This document shows positions 9,418 to 17,004 of a stretch of DNA of 64,000 nt, one piece after another. The first letter of the stretch is position 1, and each line of letters opens with the position of its first letter. Position numbers and translations under genes: made by a program. The notes below the pieces were generated by a model that was not told the origin of the DNA, ran no database searches, and saw nothing but the letters and a program-made list of their open reading frames with translations. Source of the stretch: Azospirillum melinis (lineage in GTDB: Bacteria > Pseudomonadota > Alphaproteobacteria > Azospirillales > Azospirillaceae); contig NZ_WHOS01000020.1 of the NCBI RefSeq assembly GCF_013340935.1, positions 47,979 through 111,978 on the forward strand, written 5' to 3'.

Positions 9418-9915
9418 TCAGGCGTCCAGACCGGGCTGGGCCGGACCTGCGGCCTGGGTCGGGCCGGGGGTTGAGGCGGGCGTGGGGAAGCTGCCGCCCG
9501 CGGCGACCGCGGCCTTGACACCGTCCTCCTCGTCAGCCAGCGGCAGTTCGAACGGCGTGCCGACGAACGGGTCGCTGCCGCCGTGGCCGGCACGCAGATG
9601 ACCGTCCTCGGTGCAGGCCCGCCGGTAATAGGACGCAATGAAGACGCGCACGGCCGATGTCAGGGTGACATCGGCGTCTTCCGGCTTGATGCCCTTGCGG
9701 CGCGCCTGTTCCTCGATCCGTTCCTTGATCTGGGTGCAGAGGCGGTTGACGGTCAGCCCTTCCCGACGGCCGATCTCCTCCAGAGCATCCCACATCGACG
9801 GTTCCAGCCGCATGCTCGTGCGGTGCCCGCCGATCATGATGTTCTGACTCCTCAGCGGTTCCACTCCCGCATGGGAAGTGATCACGCGCTTTTTCTTCGG
9901 CCCACGCTTCGCCAT
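9418..9915 (-). CDS. Ribbon-helix-helix domain protein (probable transcriptional regulator)
   Basis: A 165-residue protein with a central ribbon-helix-helix DNA-binding segment: strand HRTSMRLEPSM, then helices WDALEEIGRREGLTVNRLCTQIKERIEEQ (about residues 31-70). The N-terminus is very basic (MAKRGPKKKR), and the last 50 residues are Pro/Gly/Ala-rich and probably disordered. The ATG at 9915 has GGAAGGGG just upstream, which decides against the longer frame starting at 9996. RHH proteins bind DNA as dimers and often repress themselves. The 9-base motif TGGTTGCAT occurs three times in the 165 bases upstream of this gene, making it a candidate operator. Confidence 0.78.
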   Translation of the reverse strand: MAKRGPKKKRVITSHAGVEPLRSQNIMIGGHRTSMRLEPSMWDALEEIGRREGLTVNRLCTQIKERIEEQARRKGIKPEDADVTLTSAVRVFIASYYRRACTEDGHLRAGHGGSDPFVGTPFELPLADEEDGVKAAVAAGGSFPTPASTPGPTQAAGPAQPGLDA

Positions 9916-9980
9916 CCGCAGCCCCTTCCACGAAGCCGCCGGCGGACATGCGAAGTTTGTGTCCGCCACGGCGCGATAAA

Positions 9981-10080
9981 TGGTTGCATATATCATACTT
10001 TACTAAACGCAGCGGGAAATGCAACCACGCTAGCGTCTCTCATTCTTACAAGTTTTCCTAAAATCGACTCTTGGTTGCAT
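9981..10080. promoter_or_regulatory. Cluster of three TGGTTGCAT sites in an AT-rich intergenic region
   Basis: TGGTTGCAT occurs at 9981-9989 and 10072-10080, and inverted (ATGCAACCA) at 10019-10027. The surrounding sequence is much richer in A/T than the genes and includes promoter-like stretches (TATATCATACTTTACTAAA). It lies upstream of the RHH gene and downstream of bolA (both leftward). An operator array is inferred, not shown. Confidence 0.5.
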
Positions 10081-10187
10081 TCATATGTATGTTGTTTCGA
10101 CCGCATCAACCGCTCGTTATTTGAAGCGGACGAACGACCGGTATGAACCTCCTGCGGACGGGATGCGTGCGGGCTTTCCGGCCCCGT

Positions 10188-10463
10188 TCAGGCCCCGGCT
10201 TCACCGGGGGCGTGGGTGGTCAGTCCCAGCGCATGCACCCGCTCGCGCAACTCGTCGGCCAGCAGCGCATAGACCATCCGCTGGCGCTCCACCCGCGACT
10301 TGCCGGCGAAGGCGGCGGAGACGACGGTGACGTGGAAGTGGGTTTCCCCGGCGGCGTCCGCCCCGGCATGGCCGGCGTGGCGGGCGCTGTCGTCGACGAC
10401 CTCGAGCCGGTCCGGCGCCAGTCCGGCGGTCAGCTTTTCGCGGATGCGGGTGGCGTATTCCAT
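10188..10463 (-). CDS. BolA family protein
   Basis: A 91-residue BolA/IbaG-type protein with the class II KH-like fold. EYATRIREKLTAGLAPDRLEVVDDSARHAGH is followed by ETHFHVTVVSAAFAGKSRVERQRMVYALLADEL, with the conserved histidines that can bind an Fe-S cluster together with monothiol glutaredoxins. The start at 10463 has CAGGAT upstream. It is divergent from the J-domain gene that leads into cobS-cobT, an order common in alphaproteobacteria. A role in iron-sulfur trafficking or stress physiology is inferred from the family. Confidence 0.88.
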   Translation of the reverse strand: MEYATRIREKLTAGLAPDRLEVVDDSARHAGHAGADAAGETHFHVTVVSAAFAGKSRVERQRMVYALLADELRERVHALGLTTHAPGEAGA

Positions 10464-10673
10464 GGCGGATCCTGATGTCTCGTCGCTGGTCGGGGAGGGA
10501 TGGGAGCGGCCGCGGCGGGACGTCATGACCCGGCTGGCGCGCCAACGGTCAGGAGACGGTGCGATCCCTGCCCTGTCAAGCGTCTGTCAAGCCCGGCGAC
10601 CCGCAGATTGCGGATGACGGAAGCTCGATTCGGCGTGCTTGCCAGAGGCACCGGCTCTTCCCATACTTGGCCG

Positions 10674-11258
10674 ATGACCAGGAACCGCGCCCGCTCCAGT
10701 TACGACAGCTATGCCGCCCCGCGTGCGGCCACCCGTGTGTGCGACCATCCCGATTGCGTCGCCGCCGGCGAGTTCCGTGCGCCGAAAAGCCGCAGCAGCC
10801 TCAATGAATACTGGTGGTTCTGCCTGGAGCACGTCCGGGAGTACAACCGGGCCTGGGACTATTACGCCGGCATGTCCACCGACCAGATCGAGGCGGAGGT
10901 GCGGCAAGACACGACCTGGCAGCGCCCGAGCTGGCCGCTCGGCAAATGGGCGACGCAGGAGCGCTTCATCCGCGACCGCGTGGTCAACGGCTTCAGTTTC
11001 GAATTCGGCCAGGACACCGGCAAGACGAAGAACGAGGAAAAGGCGCACCGGCGCCACCACGCCCGCACCGAAGAGGAAAAGGCGCTGGCGGTCCTTGAAC
11101 TGACTCCTCCGGTGGACTTCGCGCGGATCAAAGCACGCTATCGGGAGCTTGCGAAAAAGCATCATCCCGATGCCAACGGCGGCGACAAGGCTGCGGAAGA
11201 ACGCCTGAAAGAAATCAATCAGGCCTACAATACGCTGAAAGCCTGTTATGCTGCCTGA
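10674..11258 (+). CDS. J domain-containing protein with an N-terminal zinc-like motif
   Basis: A 194-residue protein with a C-terminal J domain (about 136-194): [30 protein letters not shown], with the HPD tripeptide at 164-166, expected to stimulate an Hsp70. It has no Gly/Phe or DnaJ-type zinc-finger region. The N-terminal half instead carries C23-x4-C28 and C50-x2-H53 with many aromatics (EYWWFCLEH), possibly a small metal site. It is 74 bases upstream of cobS in the same direction, the normal alphaproteobacterial bolA/J-protein/cobS/cobT neighbourhood. The specific client is unknown; chelatase assembly is a context guess. The start at 10674 gives the family length; an ATG at 10614 is an alternative. 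Confidence 0.85.
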   Translation: MTRNRARSSYDSYAAPRAATRVCDHPDCVAAGEFRAPKSRSSLNEYWWFCLEHVREYNRAWDYYAGMSTDQIEAEVRQDTTWQRPSWPLGKWATQERFIRDRVVNGFSFEFGQDTGKTKNEEKAHRRHHARTEEEKALAVLELTPPVDFARIKARYRELAKKHHPDANGGDKAAEERLKEINQAYNTLKACYAA

Positions 11259-11332
11259 ACCCCCGTTGGCGGGCCGGGTCAATCCCGCGGCCGCTGGACA
11301 ACCGACACTCGCTGGAACGTAAGAAACCACCC

Positions 11333-12337
11333 ATGGCTTCCCAAGGAGCGACCCAGGCCAGCTCGGCCCTGTTCGACCACAAGCCCGACACGACGGTCTC
11401 GGTGCGTGAGGTCTTCGGCATCGACAGCGACATGCAGGTGCCGGCCTTCAGCCAGCGCTCGGAGCATGTGCCCGACCTCGACAGCGCCTACCGCTTCGAC
11501 CGGGACACGACTCTGTCCATCCTCGCCGGCTTCGCCTACAACCGCCGCGTCATGGTCCAGGGCTATCACGGCACCGGCAAGTCGACCCACATCGAACAGG
11601 TCGCGGCCCGGCTGAACTGGCCCTGCATCCGCGTCAACCTGGACAGCCACATCAGCCGCATCGACCTGATGGGCAAGGACGCCATCGTGCTCCGCGACGG
11701 TGTGCAGGTCACCGAATACCGCGAGGGCATCCTGCCCTGGGCCTTGCAGCATGCCTGCGCCCTGGTGTTCGACGAATACGACGCCGGCCGCCCCGACGTG
11801 ATGTTCGTGATCCAGCGCGTGCTGGAGGTGGAAGGCAAGCTGACGCTGCTCGACCAGAACCGCGTCATCCGCCCGCATCCGGCCTTCCGCCTGTTCGCCA
11901 CCGCGAACACCGTCGGGCTGGGCGACACCACCGGCCTCTATCACGGCACCCAGCAGATCAACCAGGGCCAGATGGACCGCTGGAACATCGTGGCGACGCT
12001 GAACTACCTGCCGGTCGACGCCGAGATGAAGATCGTCCAGGCCAAGGTGAAGTCGTACGACGACGCCAAGGGCCGCGACACGGTGGCCTCGATGGTGCGT
12101 CTGGCCGACCTGACGCGCGCCGGCTTCATCAACGGCGACATCTCCACCGTCATGAGCCCGCGCACCGTCATCACCTGGGCCGAGAACGCGAAGATCTTCA
12201 ACGACGTCGCCTTCGCCTTCCGCATCACCTTCCTGAACAAGTGCGACGAGGTGGAGCGGCCGACGGTGGCCGAATACTACCAGCGCTGCTTCGGCGTCGA
12301 ACTGCCGGAGACGGGGGTCCAGGCGAACCTCGTGTGA
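11333..12337 (+). CDS. cobS: Aerobic cobaltochelatase subunit CobS (AAA+ ATPase)
   Basis: A 334-residue AAA+ ATPase of the aerobic cobalamin pathway. With CobT it forms the ATP-driven motor that, with CobN, inserts Co2+ into hydrogenobyrinic acid a,c-diamide. Walker [10 protein letters not shown] begins near residue 77 and Walker [10 protein letters not shown] near 143. Sensor 1 ATANTVG and the MoxR-type GQMDRWN insert are present. The length is normal. It is separated from cobT by a 579-base gap that contains a GxxExxY gene between inverted repeats; in most relatives the two cob genes are close neighbours. No cobN is in the window. Confidence 0.95.
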   Translation: MASQGATQASSALFDHKPDTTVSVREVFGIDSDMQVPAFSQRSEHVPDLDSAYRFDRDTTLSILAGFAYNRRVMVQGYHGTGKSTHIEQVAARLNWPCIRVNLDSHISRIDLMGKDAIVLRDGVQVTEYREGILPWALQHACALVFDEYDAGRPDVMFVIQRVLEVEGKLTLLDQNRVIRPHPAFRLFATANTVGLGDTTGLYHGTQQINQGQMDRWNIVATLNYLPVDAEMKIVQAKVKSYDDAKGRDTVASMVRLADLTRAGFINGDISTVMSPRTVITWAENAKIFNDVAFAFRITFLNKCDEVERPTVAEYYQRCFGVELPETGVQANLV

Positions 12338-12385
12338 CGTGTCCTGCGCCCTTGCTTCCCCCTGAAGCCGGGGCACAGCACACAA

Positions 12386-12430
12386 GGATTGACACGGATT
12401 TCACGGATTAAAACACGGATTTCACGGATG
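12386..12430 (+). repeat. Left arm: four CACGGATT octamers
   Basis: Octamers at 12393-12400, 12402-12409, 12414-12421 and 12423-12430 (the last ends in G), arranged as two pairs with a single T inside each pair and AAAA between pairs, preceded by GGATTGA. The period of the pair is 21 bases. The ATG of the GxxExxY gene (12428-12430) is the end of the fourth octamer. Confidence 0.9.
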
Positions 12431-12811
12431 AAGGTGAGCCTGGGCGCCGATCTCGACCGCTTGACCGAGCGGGTCATCGGCGCCGCCTTTGCGGTTCATG
12501 CCGCATTGGGCCATGGGTTTGCCGAACAGGTCTATAAAAAGGCGCTGTTTCGTGAGTTATCCGACGCCGGTTTGACGGTTGCCACGGAAGTGCCTTTCAA
12601 GGTGCTTTACAAAGGTGATCCCGTCGGCAGCTATTTTGCGGATCTCGTGGTCGAACAGCGGCTGATCGTGGAGTTGAAGGTTTGCGAGGCTTTGATCCAA
12701 GCCCACAGCCGCCAAGTCCTGAACTATCTGCGGGCAAGCGGATTGCCGGTTGGGCTTCTGTTCAACTTCGCCGGACCTAGCCTTACGGTCAAGCGAGTGC
12801 TGGCACATTAG
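12428..12811 (+). CDS. GxxExxY protein, PD-(D/E)XK nuclease-like
   Basis: A 127-residue protein of the GxxExxY family (PF13366/TIGR04256-like). The name-giving motif is G30-F-A-E33-Q-V-Y36. Downstream, D72 (YFADLVVE), E82-L-K84 (LIVELKV) and Q96-x3-Y100 reproduce the D...ExK core and following helix of PD-(D/E)XK nucleases, so a nuclease fold is inferred; activity is not established for the family as far as I know. Codon use (TTT, TTG, AAA, GTT) and lower GC differ from cobS and cobT, a sign of transfer. The ATG at 12428 lies inside the left repeat arm. An in-frame TTG at 12389 would translate the whole arm as TRISRIKTRISRMK, so the start is not certain. The stop is two bases from the right arm. 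Confidence 0.85.
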   Translation: MKVSLGADLDRLTERVIGAAFAVHAALGHGFAEQVYKKALFRELSDAGLTVATEVPFKVLYKGDPVGSYFADLVVEQRLIVELKVCEALIQAHSRQVLNYLRASGLPVGLLFNFAGPSLTVKRVLAH

Positions 12812-12812
12812 A

Positions 12813-12857
12813 AAATCCGTGAAATCCGTGCCCAAATCCGTGAAATCCGTGTCAATC
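12813..12857 (-). repeat. Right arm: four AATCCGTG octamers (inverted copy of the left arm)
   Basis: Octamers at 12814-12821, 12823-12830, 12835-12842 and 12844-12851, followed by TCAATC. Read on the minus strand this is the left arm with the spacer TGGG in place of AAAA. It lies entirely between the stop of the GxxExxY gene and the start of cobT (12917). Confidence 0.9.
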
Positions 12858-12916
12858 TTGCCCGCAGTTCTCCGACCTTGTCCGAAGCCGGTACCACAAC
12901 CCGAAGACGCCCCGCG

Positions 12917-14788
12917 ATGACCACCCAGAACGACACCCCCGTCGAAGCCTTCAAGCGGTCCACCACCGCCACGGTGCGCGCCATGTCCCGGCGGGCGGAG
13001 GTGCAGGTGGGCTTTTCGTCCGATCCGCCGGGGCTGTCGGGCCAGCGCGTGCGGGTGCCGCTGCCGGCGCGCGACCTCAACCCGGTCGAGGTCGCCAAGC
13101 TGCGCGGGGCGGCCGATGCCGTGGCGCTGCGGCTGCGCTATCACGACGCCACGGTGCATGCCCACCGCATGCCGCTGGGCGATGCCGCGCGCCAGGCCTA
13201 TGACGCGATGGAACAGGCGCGCTGCGAGGCGCTGGGCAGCCGCGACATGGCTGGCGTCGCCCACAATCTGGAAGCGGCGCTGGAGGATCGCTACACCCGC
13301 CAGGGCTTCGACCGCTTCGATGACCGCGGGCAGGTGCCCTTGTCGGAAGCGTTGCGGATGATGGCGCGCGAGACGATGACCGGTGCGGCACCGCCGCCCG
13401 CCGCCGCCCACGCCGTCGACCTCTGGCGCCCCTGGATCGAGGAGCGGCTGGGCAAGGACATGAAGGGTCTGGCCAACTATGCCGGCGACCAGGAGGCCTA
13501 CGCCAAGGCCGTCCGCCGCCTGCTGGCCGACCTCGACATGGAAGTCGGGCAGGAAGCCGACCAGGAGGAGGAGGAGGACCAGCAGACCCAGTCCTCCGAG
13601 GACGAGGAATCGCCCCAGCACGGCCAGACCCGCGGCCAGGACGAGGACCAGTCCGACGCCGAATCGATGGCCTCGTCGGAGATGCAGGACTCGTCGGAAG
13701 CCGGCGAGAGCGCCGAGGAGGGCGCCGGCGAGGAAGGCGACATGGAGATGGGCGAGGGCGAGGGGGCGGAGGAGCCCGCTGGCCCCGGCCAGCCCTGGCG
13801 CAACGACCTCAACCGCCGCAACGAGCCCGATCCCAACGCCTACAAGGCCTATACCACCCAGTATGACGAGGTGGTGGACGCCGCCGACCTCTGCGACCCG
13901 GCGGAGCTGGAACGGCTGCGCCACCTGCTGGACCAGCAGCTGCAGCACCTGCAGGGCGTGATCTCCAAGCTGGCGAACCGGTTGCAGCGGCGCCTGATGG
14001 CCAAGCAGCAGCGTTCCTGGAATTTCGACCTGGAGGAAGGCATCCTCGACGCCGCCCGTCTCGCCCGCGTCGTCGCCAACCCGGTCCTGCCGCTCTCCTT
14101 CAAGGCGGAGAAGGAGATGGACTTCCGCGACACCGTGGTGTCGCTGCTGATCGACAATTCCGGTTCCATGCGCGGCCGGCCGATCTCCATCGCCGCGATG
14201 AGCGCCGACATCCTCGCCCGCACGCTGGAGCGCTGCGCGGTGAAGGTGGAGGTGCTGGGCTTCACCACCCGCGCCTGGAAGGGCGGGCAGGCGCGCGAGG
14301 CCTGGGTCGCCGGCGGCAAGCCGCCGCATCCCGGCCGGCTGAACGACCTGCGCCACATCGTCTACAAGGCGGCCGACATGCCCTGGCGCCGCGCCCGCAA
14401 GAATCTCGGCCTGATGCTGCGCGAAGGCATCCTGAAGGAGAACATCGACGGCGAGGCGCTGCAATGGGCGCACAACCGGCTGCTCGGCCGGCCGGAACAG
14501 CGCCGCATCCTGATGGTGATCTCCGATGGCGCCCCGGTGGACGATTCGACCCTGTCGGTGAATGCCGGCAACTATCTGGAACGCCACCTGCGCCAGACCA
14601 TCGAGCAGATCGAGACCCGCTCGCCCGTCGAGCTGGTGGCGATCGGCATCGGCCACGACGTGACCCGCTATTACCGCCGCGCCGTGACCATCGTCGATGC
14701 GGAGCAGCTGGGCGGCACGATGATGAACAAGCTGGCCGAACTGTTCGACGAGGACGACCGCCGCGGCGGCCGTCGCGGCTGGCGCTGA
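12917..14788 (+). CDS. cobT: Aerobic cobaltochelatase subunit CobT
   Basis: A 623-residue partner of CobS. The N-terminal region (about 1-205) is the conserved CobT helical domain. Residues about 211-291 are a strongly acidic linker ([16 protein letters not shown] and similar). The C-terminal third is a von Willebrand A domain with the MIDAS motif [11 protein letters not shown] near residue 410 and [13 protein letters not shown] at the end. CobT couples CobS ATP hydrolysis to CobN in cobalt insertion. The ATG at 12917 gives the expected N-terminus ([14 protein letters not shown]). The gene lies 59 bases downstream of the inverted-repeat unit, so read-through from cobS must cross that unit or cobT must have its own promoter. 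Confidence 0.94.
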   Translation: MTTQNDTPVEAFKRSTTATVRAMSRRAEVQVGFSSDPPGLSGQRVRVPLPARDLNPVEVAKLRGAADAVALRLRYHDATVHAHRMPLGDAARQAYDAMEQARCEALGSRDMAGVAHNLEAALEDRYTRQGFDRFDDRGQVPLSEALRMMARETMTGAAPPPAAAHAVDLWRPWIEERLGKDMKGLANYAGDQEAYAKAVRRLLADLDMEVGQEADQEEEEDQQTQSSEDEESPQHGQTRGQDEDQSDAESMASSEMQDSSEAGESAEEGAGEEGDMEMGEGEGAEEPAGPGQPWRNDLNRRNEPDPNAYKAYTTQYDEVVDAADLCDPAELERLRHLLDQQLQHLQGVISKLANRLQRRLMAKQQRSWNFDLEEGILDAARLARVVANPVLPLSFKAEKEMDFRDTVVSLLIDNSGSMRGRPISIAAMSADILARTLERCAVKVEVLGFTTRAWKGGQAREAWVAGGKPPHPGRLNDLRHIVYKAADMPWRRARKNLGLMLREGILKENIDGEALQWAHNRLLGRPEQRRILMVISDGAPVDDSTLSVNAGNYLERHLRQTIEQIETRSPVELVAIGIGHDVTRYYRRAVTIVDAEQLGGTMMNKLAELFDEDDRRGGRRGWR

Positions 14789-14809
14789 GGTAAGGAAGCG
14801 GGCAGGGGT

Positions 14810-14842
14810 GTTTCCATATTTTCCAATGACTTAACTGGAAAC
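14810..14842. terminator. Hairpin between convergent cobT and cyclase genes
   Basis: GTTTCCA (14810-14816) and TGGAAAC (14836-14842) form a 7-bp stem with a 19-base AT-rich loop in the 65-base gap between two convergent stops. No T-run follows. It is flanked by GGTAAGGA (14789-14796) and TCCTTACC (14864-14871). Confidence 0.35.
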
Positions 14843-14853
14843 GCCGGCCCGGT

Positions 14854-16896
14854 TCAGGCTGTATCCTTACCTGCGAGCACCGGCTTGGCAGTCTCACCCG
14901 CCACCGGCGGGGGTGCGGCGGACGGCGGCGCCGTGCCCACTGCCGGGGATGGCGCCGACACTGGCATCGCCGCCTTCGCCGCGTCCTTCTTCTCCTCCTC
15001 CAGCACCAGCCGCCAGAGTTCGGTCATGCCGGTCCGGCCGCGCAGCGACCGGCCGCCCTGGCGGACCAGCGGGACGGCGTCCTTGCCCTTGGCGGCGGTG
15101 ACGCCGCTGGTCAGGACGATCACCTCGGACTCGCCCTGGAGGGCGGCCGACAGCTCCTCGATCCGGGCGGCGACGTTCACGGTGTCGCCGACGATGGTGT
15201 AGTTGATCCGGCTGTCGGAGCCAATGTTGCCGACCACCACCGGGCCGCTGTGCAGCCCGACGCGGACATGGATCGGCGCCCGGCCCTCGGCGACGCGGCG
15301 GCGGTTGTCGGCGCGAATGGCGTGGTGGATCGCCAGCGCCGCGCGCAGCCCGCGGACGGCATGGTCCTCCTGCGCCTCGGGCGCGCCCCAGAAGGCCATC
15401 AGCGAATCGCCGATGAACTTGTCCACCGTGCCGCCCTCCGCCTCGATGCAGGCGGCCAGCAGGGTGAAATGCTCGTTCAGCAGGGCGGCGGTGTCGGCGG
15501 CGGCCATATGCTCGGCCATGCGGGAGAAGCCGCGGATGTCGGTGAACATCACCGTCACCTCGCGCTGCACCGAATCGAGCCCACCCTCGGTCTCGCGCTG
15601 GCGCATCAGGCGCAGGACCAGCGCCTTCGGCACATAGGTCTCGAACCAGCGCAGGCCGGCGACCATGGCGTTGAAGGCGGTGGCGGCGCGCGCCATCTCG
15701 CGCAGGCGGGAGTCGGGCAGATCGGAAATGGCGCGGAATTCGAAGGCGCGGACGCGGTCGGCGGCCTCGGCCAGCCGCGCCACCTGCCGGCTGATCCGCC
15801 GCCCGACCAGAAGCGCCACCCCGACCGACACCAGCAGGATGGCGAGGCCGACGGCACCGGTGATGTAGAGCCGGCGGACCTCGACGTTCAGCTCGCCATC
15901 GCGGTAGCCGATGCCGATGATCCAGTCCTGCTGGCCGTATCCCGACATCTTGCGGGTCAGGAAGATATAGTCGCTGCCGAGAACCTGGACGGCGCGCGCC
16001 TCCACCCGCTTCTTCAGCGATTGGACGGGCACGCCGCTGGACCACAGCGCCGCCAGCGCCGGGTCGTCGACCTGATCGGTGCGCGGCAGCGGCGGGCCGT
16101 CCAGCTTGCCGGAAAAATCGAAGCTGCGGCCGACCAGCGCCGGGTGGGCCAGCACATGGTTCTGGTCGTACAGCACGAAGGCGTTCAGCCCCTGCTCCAC
16201 ATACAGCACCGACAGGAAGCGCGACAGGTCGCCCAGCGACACGCCGACCGCCACCTGCCCCAGATAGCGGCCGTCGCGCCGCACCGGCTGGTAGAGGGTG
16301 ACGAAGCTGTTCTGCGCCTCCTTCAGCCAGCGCGGATCGGCCCAGGTGGCGGCGCTGCGGTTGGGGCCGTCCAGAATCTCCGGCGGGATGTCGCTGTCGC
16401 CCTGCAAGTCGATGGGATCGGCGACCAGCCCGCCGTTCAGCCGGCCGACGCGGACCCCGGTCAGGTCCGGGCGGATGAAGGCGAGGCCGGTGACGTCCGG
16501 GGCGCCGGCCAGCGCGCCGCGCAGCGTGTCGATCATCGCCGTGTTGTCGCCGGCGCGCAGGTCGCCGCGCTCGATCAGTCCGGCGACGAAGCGCGCCATC
16601 TCGCGCGCGGGGTCGAGCTGGTGGCGGACCCGCACCTCCACCCCGGCCAGCGCCAGATCGGCCTTGTCGTTCAGCAGGGCGAAGGTGTTTGTGCTGGCAC
16701 TGACCAGACCCAGCACCAGGACGCTGGCGACCGCCGCCAGCATCAGCGAGCCGAACCCCGCCACCAGCACCGCGGCGATGGGCAGCCGCAGCCGCCGGCG
16801 CCCGGCGGGCTTCGCCGCCGCCTTTCCAGCCGGCTTCACAGCCTTCGCCGGAAGGGGCGGAGCAATCTGGGGGCGCGCTGACGGGGTATCGGACAT
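14854..16896 (-). CDS. Membrane-bound class III adenylate/guanylate cyclase with an extracytoplasmic sensor domain
   Basis: A 680-residue signalling enzyme. After a basic, Pro/Ala-rich start there is a membrane helix (about 43-67), a periplasmic sensor region of about 250 residues (Cache-like), a second helix (about 345-368), a HAMP-like linker (GRRISRQVARLAEAADRV) and a class III cyclase domain. The two metal aspartates lie in FTDIRGFSRM and IGDSLMAFWG. A lysine (GTVDKFIGD) and threonine (NYTIVGDTVN) at the base-selecting positions favour ATP over GTP, and VNVAARIEE holds the transition-state Asn and Arg. cAMP is therefore the likelier product. The C-terminus is a low-complexity Ala/Pro tail. 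The ATG at 16896 was chosen over the longer frame. It stands alone. Confidence 0.88.
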   Translation of the reverse strand: MSDTPSARPQIAPPLPAKAVKPAGKAAAKPAGRRRLRLPIAAVLVAGFGSLMLAAVASVLVLGLVSASTNTFALLNDKADLALAGVEVRVRHQLDPAREMARFVAGLIERGDLRAGDNTAMIDTLRGALAGAPDVTGLAFIRPDLTGVRVGRLNGGLVADPIDLQGDSDIPPEILDGPNRSAATWADPRWLKEAQNSFVTLYQPVRRDGRYLGQVAVGVSLGDLSRFLSVLYVEQGLNAFVLYDQNHVLAHPALVGRSFDFSGKLDGPPLPRTDQVDDPALAALWSSGVPVQSLKKRVEARAVQVLGSDYIFLTRKMSGYGQQDWIIGIGYRDGELNVEVRRLYITGAVGLAILLVSVGVALLVGRRISRQVARLAEAADRVRAFEFRAISDLPDSRLREMARAATAFNAMVAGLRWFETYVPKALVLRLMRQRETEGGLDSVQREVTVMFTDIRGFSRMAEHMAAADTAALLNEHFTLLAACIEAEGGTVDKFIGDSLMAFWGAPEAQEDHAVRGLRAALAIHHAIRADNRRRVAEGRAPIHVRVGLHSGPVVVGNIGSDSRINYTIVGDTVNVAARIEELSAALQGESEVIVLTSGVTAAKGKDAVPLVRQGGRSLRGRTGMTELWRLVLEEEKKDAAKAAMPVSAPSPAVGTAPPSAAPPPVAGETAKPVLAGKDTA

Positions 16897-17004
16897 GCGC
16901 GGCAGCCTACCCGCCCATCCGGCCGGCGGCAACCCGCGGGACTGTATCCTTACGCGGATTTCATGCGGTCATGCTTATGTTGAGGGTTGCCGCTACTCCC
17001 CGTT

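Larger units (their letters stand above)
12386..12857 (+). mobile_element. 472-bp inverted-repeat unit carrying one GxxExxY gene (candidate transposase-less element)
   Basis: Two 45-base arms in inverted orientation (12386-12430 and 12813-12857) enclose a single gene. The arms begin within two bases of its stop codon and even include its start codon. Aligned in one orientation the arms agree over a 23-base block and a 16-base block, differing only in the 4-base spacer (AAAA versus TGGG) and at the ends. The interior is visibly lower in GC than cobS and cobT (about 57% in bases 12541-12600). The unit interrupts the cobS-cobT pair. No transposase, target-site duplication or second gene is seen. 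Mobility is inferred from these features. Confidence 0.6.

Noticed and set aside
12386..12857. Repeats read as a small CRISPR array
   Set aside because: The octamers are separated by 1-4 bases, not by 30-base unique spacers, the two arrays are inverted to each other, and no cas genes are present.
12386..12857. Classical insertion sequence
   Set aside because: The only gene is a 127-residue GxxExxY protein, not a DDE, HUH or serine/tyrosine transposase, and no target-site duplication is visible. It is kept as a candidate non-classical element.
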